DNA from: Fluviicola sp.
GTDB lineage: Bacteria > Bacteroidota > Bacteroidia > Flavobacteriales_D > Crocinitomicaceae
DNA length: 52,471 bases
Direction of reading: 5' to 3'
NCBI GenBank assembly: GCA_002734085.1
Contig: NVXV01000022.1
Coordinates: forward strand, 1-52,471
Shown here piece after piece: positions 48,249 to 52,471 of this stretch. Below the pieces are notes generated by a model. It did no database searches. It was not told the origin of the DNA and saw nothing but the letters and a program-made list of their open reading frames with translations. Numbering within the stretch: the first letter of the stretch is position 1; every line of letters begins with the position of its first letter. The position numbers and the translations under genes are program-made.

Positions 48249-48902
48249 TTAGTCACATTCTTTCGTGAGCTCCGTAGAAAATGAAATGGTCACATCAGGC
48301 CATAGTTTAGATTCAGTTTCACCATTTTCTAAATCAGTATGTAAATCTTTACAAGCAATATTTAAAGCTTCTAATTGCTTTTCTGCATTCCAGTCATTAA
48401 TACTAATTTCAGTATTGAAGCTGAATTTGTTGTCCTCTAGTGTATAGTCACCAACGACTTCGTTTTCAATATTATTCATTTTGATCATCATTGTAGCCTT
48501 TCCGTTGTCACCTAGAGATACAACGTTTCCAGTGATTAATGCCGTTTCCTCTAAGCCACCAAAAAACAAAGAATCAATTTTCTTATTTCTGCTTACATCA
48601 TTAGTTTCAACAGTAGATGTTGGAATTGAAAAAGATAAGCTCTCAATAATATCTTTTGGAACAGCACCTTTCTTTTTCCCATCTACTTGAAGCTGAGTGA
48701 ACGTTCCGCCCACACCTGCTTTTCTTGTAAACTTGTAAGCTGTCCAATCTAATGTTGATTTTTCAGCGCTAAAAGTATAGATACAATTTTGTATTTCTTT
48801 GACTTCTAATTTTACGTCTTCGTTGTCAGCCACATCTTGTTCCCCGCAACTTGTTGCAAGAAGTCCGAATAATAGGCCTGAAAATAAAATAGTTTTCTTC
48901 AT
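48249..48902 (-). CDS. YceI-family lipoprotein
   Basis: The 217-residue protein has a lipoprotein signal (LLFGLLATSCGEQD, Cys at about 19) and a YceI-like lipocalin domain. Landmarks are SAEKSTLDWTAYKFTRKAGVGGTFTQ, SFSIPTSTVETNDVSRNKKID, TMMIKMNNIENEVVGDY and a final LWPDVTISFSTEL. Such proteins bind long-chain isoprenoids or other amphiphiles. It is divergent from the usual YceI and longer at the C-terminus. It is a second YceI-type protein next to the TM fusion at 5554-7212. No obvious partner is adjacent. Confidence 0.86.
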   Translation of the reverse strand: MKKTILFSGLLFGLLATSCGEQDVADNEDVKLEVKEIQNCIYTFSAEKSTLDWTAYKFTRKAGVGGTFTQLQVDGKKKGAVPKDIIESLSFSIPTSTVETNDVSRNKKIDSLFFGGLEETALITGNVVSLGDNGKATMMIKMNNIENEVVGDYTLEDNKFSFNTEISINDWNAEKQLEALNIACKDLHTDLENGETESKLWPDVTISFSTELTKECD

Positions 48903-49045
48903 AATTAAGATTTCTTTTTGTGCTAAAATAGTGATTTTCTCTTGTAAAGACTATTTGAATTGTATTAATTTTTAGTGTTGATACCAGTTCTGTCTTTTAC
49001 GTTTTACTTTGTAAAGATAATTCAGGTAGAATCGTTTCAATTCCT

Positions 49046-49053
49046 TAATTTTG
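49046..49053 (+). promoter_or_regulatory. Putative -7 box TAATTTTG, leaderless position (DUF3109 gene)
   Basis: TAATTTTG followed by CACC leaves 4 nt before the ATG at 49058, so the mRNA would be leaderless. Confidence 0.52.
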
Positions 49054-49057
49054 CACC

Positions 49058-49648
49058 ATGTTAATAGAGGTAGATGATAAAATTATTGCATCAGATATTT
49101 TTGAAAAAAAATTTGTCTGTGATTTGTCAGCTTGTAAAGGTGCATGTTGTGTTGAAGGAGATGACGGAGCTCCTCTAAAAAAACATGAGATTGATTTACT
49201 GGAATCAGTATTGGATGATGTAAAGCCATATATGACAGAAAAAGGCTTAAAGAAGGTTGAAGAGGAAGGTGTTTTTTACATGGATCAGTTTAATGAGCCT
49301 GTTACTATGTTGGTTGAAGGAGGTGCATGTGCTTTCGCTAATTTCGATGCAGACGGAACTGCCAAGTGTGGTATCGAACAAGCAAATCGCGATGGGAAAA
49401 TAGACTGGAAAAAACCTATTTCTTGCGAGTTATATCCAATTCGAGCTAAGAAGTACAACAGTTTTACTGCTTTAAATTACGAGCAAATTGATATTTGTAA
49501 ACCTGCATGTGAGTGTGGTGATAAATTAGATGTTCCGGTCTATCGATTTTTAAAGGAACCACTAATCAAGGCGTATGGAGAGTCATTTTTCAAAGAGTTA
49601 GAATTAGTAGATGTAGAAATAAAAAAACAACAATCATCTGATGAGTAA
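49058..49648 (+). CDS. DUF3109 family Cys-rich protein
   Basis: The 196-residue cytoplasmic protein has clustered cysteines: VCDLSACKGACCVEGDDGAPL near the N-terminus, ACAF and CGIEQ in the middle, ISCELYPIR, and DICKPACECG towards the end. The arrangement matches DUF3109, whose function is not known; bound metal or an iron-sulfur cluster is plausible. The stop overlaps the start of the rRNA methyltransferase-like gene by 8 nt, so the two are cotranscribed. The -7 box implies a leaderless mRNA. Confidence 0.88.
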   Translation: MLIEVDDKIIASDIFEKKFVCDLSACKGACCVEGDDGAPLKKHEIDLLESVLDDVKPYMTEKGLKKVEEEGVFYMDQFNEPVTMLVEGGACAFANFDADGTAKCGIEQANRDGKIDWKKPISCELYPIRAKKYNSFTALNYEQIDICKPACECGDKLDVPVYRFLKEPLIKAYGESFFKELELVDVEIKKQQSSDE

Positions 49649-50489
49649 GGAAAATAAAACATTTGCAACAGGTCTTATTGACTACGAACTCATAGATGCT
49701 GGAGGGAATCGGAAATTAGAGCGTTGGGGTGAAGTTATAACAATTCGTCCTGAACGACAAGCCTACTTTCAATCCGGGATGCCATTTTCTGAATGGAATG
49801 AACTGGCTCACCTAGAATTTGTATTGGACGGTAAAAAATCTGGTCACTGGATTGAGAAAAATCCTTTACCTAAAGATGGTTGGGAGATTGGTTTTGAAGA
49901 TGTACGTTTTGTTTTAGAGACAACAAACTATAAGCATGTTGGATTGTTCCCGGAACAGGTGGTAAATTGGAAGGTAATCGATGAATTTGTAGCGCCCAAT
50001 CACAAGGTACTTAATTTATTTGCGTATACTGGAGCAGCTTCTCTTATTTCTAGAGCTAAAGGAGCTGAAGTAGTTCATGTTGATTCTGTAAAACAGCTAA
50101 TTACTTGGGCAAGGAAAAACATGGAAGCTTCATCTTTAGATGGCATTCGTTGGATTCATGAAGATGCAATGAAATTTGCGAACCGAGAGTTGAAACGTGA
50201 AAACAAATACAATTTAATTGTAATGGATCCACCGGCTTGGGGAGTAGGAGCAAAAAAGGAAAAATGGAAAATCGAAGATAAACTTCAGGAGTTAATGAAT
50301 ACTGTATCTCAATTACTCGAGGATGACGGAATGTTAATCATGAATACGTATTCACCAAAAGTAGAACTCCACGAAATTGAAGGGTATGCAAATGCTTTCT
50401 TCAAGAGCTTTGAATTATCCGAGTTGTGGATGGAAACCACTACTAAAAAACAAGTCTTTTATGGTCATCTTTTAAGAGCAAGGAAGTAA
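49641..50489 (+). CDS. Class I SAM-dependent methyltransferase, RlmI/RlmK-like
   Basis: The 282-residue enzyme has the SAM-binding motif VLNLFAYTGAASLISRAKGAEV followed by HVDSVKQLITWARKNME and the target motif MDPPAWGVGAKKEKW, as in 23S rRNA (cytosine) methyltransferases of the RlmI/RlmK and YccW group. It lacks the N-terminal PUA domain of E. coli RlmI, so the substrate site is uncertain. The N-terminal part (30-100) is a short beta domain. It is coupled to the DUF3109 gene upstream. Confidence 0.87.
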   Translation: MSKENKTFATGLIDYELIDAGGNRKLERWGEVITIRPERQAYFQSGMPFSEWNELAHLEFVLDGKKSGHWIEKNPLPKDGWEIGFEDVRFVLETTNYKHVGLFPEQVVNWKVIDEFVAPNHKVLNLFAYTGAASLISRAKGAEVVHVDSVKQLITWARKNMEASSLDGIRWIHEDAMKFANRELKRENKYNLIVMDPPAWGVGAKKEKWKIEDKLQELMNTVSQLLEDDGMLIMNTYSPKVELHEIEGYANAFFKSFELSELWMETTTKKQVFYGHLLRARK

Positions 50490-50597
50490 TTAAAGCACTA
50501 ACTTTTAGTAAAATATATGTTTGTCATGTGTAAAAATGATTTGCATCATTTTTTTAGTTTACTATAATTTATTATTTTGACTTTAAAGAAAATTACT

Positions 50598-51440
50598 ATG
50601 AAAAAAATACTAGTACCAACGGATTTTTCAGAATATGCAATGAACGCGGCTAAATATGCAGCTGAAATCGCAAGAAAGTTTGAAGCACGAATTTACTTTT
50701 TACACATTGTTGATATGCCAGCTGTTGAAACAGGAATTATTCCTGGACAAACCAGAGCAGATATTGCTGAAGGTCTTTTTATTCTTAAGAAAGTAAAGAA
50801 AGACTTTAGAGAGCTTTTTGCACAAGATTTCTTAAAAGGATTAAATGTAGCCGAAGCGGTTCAATTCGATGGGGTTTATGAATCCGTCGTTGAACAAGCT
50901 AAAAAGCATGAAATAGATTTAATTGTTATGGGTACTCACGGTTCTTCAGGATATGTAAATGATTTCTTTATTGGAAGTAATACTGATAAAATCGTACGTT
51001 TATCTGAGACTCCAGTTTTAACAGTAAGAGATGAGGTGAAATCACCTTCATTTAAAAACATTGTATTTGCGAGTGATTTTGGGGAAGGAGTGGAAGCTTC
51101 TTTTGTTGGAATAGGCAAACTAATTAAGTTGTTTGATGCAAAAGTAGAGATGGTTAGAATTATCACTAGAGATGATTTCTATTATGCTGCACCGATGTTG
51201 TCTCTAATGGAAGACTTTGCGAAACGTCAAGCGATTAAGAATTATGAATGCCACGTCTTTAGTGCAGAGACTGTTCAAGACGGAATTAATGAATTTGCTC
51301 AATTTAAAAATGCAGATTTGATTACAACGATTACTCATGGAAGAAGGGGGTTGGCTAAACTAATCAATGGATCTGTCACCAGCGATTTAATGAAGAAGAG
51401 TCCATTGCCTATTCTTTCTGTTAGAGCACATAATAAGTAG
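50598..51440 (+). CDS. Universal stress protein with two tandem Usp domains
   Basis: The 280-residue cytoplasmic protein consists of two Usp domains. The first begins KKILVPTDFSEYA and contains VMGTHGSSGYVNDFFIGSNTDKIV, a G-x2-G-x9-G-type nucleotide loop. The second begins FKNIVFASDFGEGVE and has THGRRGLAKLINGSVTSDL. Usp proteins help cells survive starvation or oxidative stress; ATP binding is possible in the first domain. ATG at 50598 is preferred to an in-frame TTG at 50577. It is probably monocistronic. Confidence 0.93.
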   Translation: MKKILVPTDFSEYAMNAAKYAAEIARKFEARIYFLHIVDMPAVETGIIPGQTRADIAEGLFILKKVKKDFRELFAQDFLKGLNVAEAVQFDGVYESVVEQAKKHEIDLIVMGTHGSSGYVNDFFIGSNTDKIVRLSETPVLTVRDEVKSPSFKNIVFASDFGEGVEASFVGIGKLIKLFDAKVEMVRIITRDDFYYAAPMLSLMEDFAKRQAIKNYECHVFSAETVQDGINEFAQFKNADLITTITHGRRGLAKLINGSVTSDLMKKSPLPILSVRAHNK

Positions 51441-51538
51441 GGTTTTATATTTGTCTGATTATCTTATAGATGATATATTGCTATAAAAAAAATGAGTATT
51501 TTTTTGAATTCTACTTGTTTATCAAAAATTAAATTGAT

Positions 51539-51546
51539 TATATTTG
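51539..51546 (+). promoter_or_regulatory. Putative promoter TATATTTG of tRNA-Asn
   Basis: TATATTTG followed by CAGCCGC, a common start pattern of stable-RNA transcripts in the phylum, lies 70 nt before the tRNA. TTG at 51515-51517 gives a -33-like element 21 nt upstream. A CGCTTAA/TTAAGCG stem (51551-51582) lies in the leader. Confidence 0.6.
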
Positions 51547-51616
51547 CAGCCGCTTAAGAATGGAATATGCATAATTTAAGCGATTTGAAATAGAGAGATT
51601 ATTTATAATATAATAT

Positions 51617-51690
51617 TCCTCCTTAGCTCAGTTGGTTAGAGCATCTGACTGTTAATCAGAGGGTCCAAGGTTCGAGTCCTTGAGGGGGAG
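51617..51690 (+). tRNA. tRNA-Asn (anticodon GTT)
   Basis: The 74-nt sequence folds as a full cloverleaf. The acceptor TCCTCCT pairs with AGGGGGA (one T-G), the D stem is GCTC/GAGC, the anticodon stem TCTGA/TCAGA encloses CTGTTAA, and the T stem CAAGG/CCTTG encloses TTCGAGT. The GTT anticodon reads AAC and AAU. CCA is not encoded. It is followed by an intrinsic terminator after three nucleotides. Confidence 0.97.
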
Positions 51691-51693
51691 CAC

Positions 51694-51728
51694 AAAAGCC
51701 AGAACACGAAAGTGTATCTGGCTTTTTT
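51694..51728 (+). terminator. Intrinsic terminator of tRNA-Asn
   Basis: Stem AAAAGCCAGA / TCTGGCTTTT with an inner ACAC-GAAA-GTGT hairpin, ending in six T residues. Confidence 0.88.
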
Positions 51729-51895
51729 GTTTAACTTAGTTAGTATAAATAACTATCTATTTTATATTTTACAAAAATCGACAAGTATTATATTGATTAT
51801 TAAACTGATTACTAACGTCATTTAAAGGGAGCGCAATAGTGCGTAAAATAAAAACTGGAGGCAGCATTGAATTCTATGGGAGTTAAAAGTAACTA

Positions 51896-52342
51896 TTAAT
51901 CACTATTTCTTTCTGGAGTTATGTAACGTGAACTAAAATCTTGAATTCCATTCTCATGTATTTTTCTTGTATTAGGTATAATCAACCTTTGCTTGTCTAT
52001 GTCTAGAAGAAAAAGTTTGCGTACACCATTATTTCCAGTATGCCACCCGCAAACTTTTACATTATTTGACCATCAATATTAGTAATAGCCCATCCACTTG
52101 AATTGTTATCCCTAAATCCGCGTCATTAGCAGTGTTTCCTGTTATATCATCACACATATATTGGTTAACCCAAAGCAAATTACCTTCTGAATCAAACTTT
52201 TCACAATTACTTTATTACTGTTCTCATTGCATAGTCCTAGAGAACTTATATCATCACGATCAGGATCAGCAGGTCTTGGATTTAGTGGTATCACATTTCC
52301 AAAAATATTTCTGGATACTTTTCCAAAACCGGTGAATAAAAA
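51896..52342 (-). pseudogene. Decayed secreted-protein gene with at least three frameshifts
   Basis: On the minus strand a continuous protein theme can be read only by changing frame. Segment 1 (from about 52342) has FGNVIPLNPRPADPDRDD, segment 2 (after about 52200) FDSEGNLLWVNQY, segment 3 (after about 52112) DNNSSGWAITNIDGQ, and segment 4 (after about 52064) VCGWHTGNNGVRKLFLLDID, ending at a TAA at 51896. The KFDSEGNLLWVNQY-like piece is typical of SBBP/delta-60-type beta-propeller repeats of secreted Bacteroidota proteins. No start codon is visible; the 5' part lies beyond 52342 or is lost. The last 130 bp of the window hold nothing that I can assign. Confidence 0.65.
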
Positions 52343-52471
52343 TTAATAAAAAGCTTTAGAAAAAAACAGACTTAAAATAAACTGATTCCCCCACAAAATA
52401 CCAGCACGTAAATAGAATAAGTTCTGCCGGTCTAGTTTTGAAGAAAAAAGCAAGATGAATATACTAAAATT

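Noticed and set aside
52132-52335. A 67-codon plus-strand frame at the right edge
   Set aside because: The minus strand at this place reads as a decayed propeller-type protein, so this frame is its shadow.

Overview
The window looks like AT-rich chromosomal DNA from a Bacteroidota bacterium, most likely order Flavobacteriales. Evidence: many intergenic -7 boxes of the Bacteroidota form TAnnTTTG, type IX secretion (T9SS) C-terminal sorting domains, two-component-propeller and DUF4783/DUF3109-type genes, lipoprotein signals with little sign of Shine-Dalgarno sites, and genes joined by TAATG or ATGA junctions. I see no intact transposase, integrase, phage gene or CRISPR array. Most of the window is ordinary core or shell genome.

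Layout. 0-2.5 kb: the end of an outer-membrane barrel gene, tRNA-Arg(ACG), clpS, yaaA, a small Cys-rich membrane protein and a hotdog thioesterase. 2.7-9.5 kb: a GT2 glycosyltransferase, a TlpA-like thioredoxin, a protein made of exact 25-residue repeats, a 12-TM protein fused to a YceI domain, and a three-gene envelope set (DUF2279, small barrel, lyase-like lipoprotein). 9.5-15.4 kb: a MarR-led RND efflux operon. 15.5-17.4 kb: a membrane hydroxylase and a secreted S1/P1 nuclease. 17.4-22.5 kb: a TetR-led operon for an ABC/HlyD/TolC exporter whose ATPase has lost most catalytic motifs. 22.6-28.9 kb: housekeeping genes (PolB-like exonuclease, YraN, an RsuA-family pseudouridine synthase with an altered active site, RlmH, L27, L21). 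28.9-42.2 kb: DMT transporter, HMA lipoprotein, aldehyde dehydrogenase, a propeller-SpoIIE phosphatase, an XRE/membrane pair, glyS, alr with an M20 amidohydrolase, a second hydroxylase and an SPFH protein. 42.2-51.4 kb: an SDR/FemAB-like/deacetylase operon, a large T9SS cargo, a secreted protein of unknown function, a YceI lipoprotein, DUF3109, a methyltransferase and a universal stress protein. The right edge holds tRNA-Asn(GTT) with a terminator, then a multiply frameshifted gene remnant.

How the parts fit. Two efflux operons, each starting with a regulator and ending in a TolC, run in the same direction within 13 kb. Many genes concern the envelope: lipoproteins, barrels, a deacetylase, a glycosyltransferase and T9SS cargo. 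The observations I rate highest are the ATPase-degenerate ABC exporter, a pair of 8-bp-period repeat arrays just upstream of two promoters, the catalytic-Asp change in the pseudouridine synthase, the 25-residue repeat protein, the 12-TM/YceI fusion, a perfect 42-bp palindrome after glyS, and five genes whose -7 box sits 4-5 nt before the start codon, implying leaderless mRNAs. I found no clear-cut new defence or mobile system.
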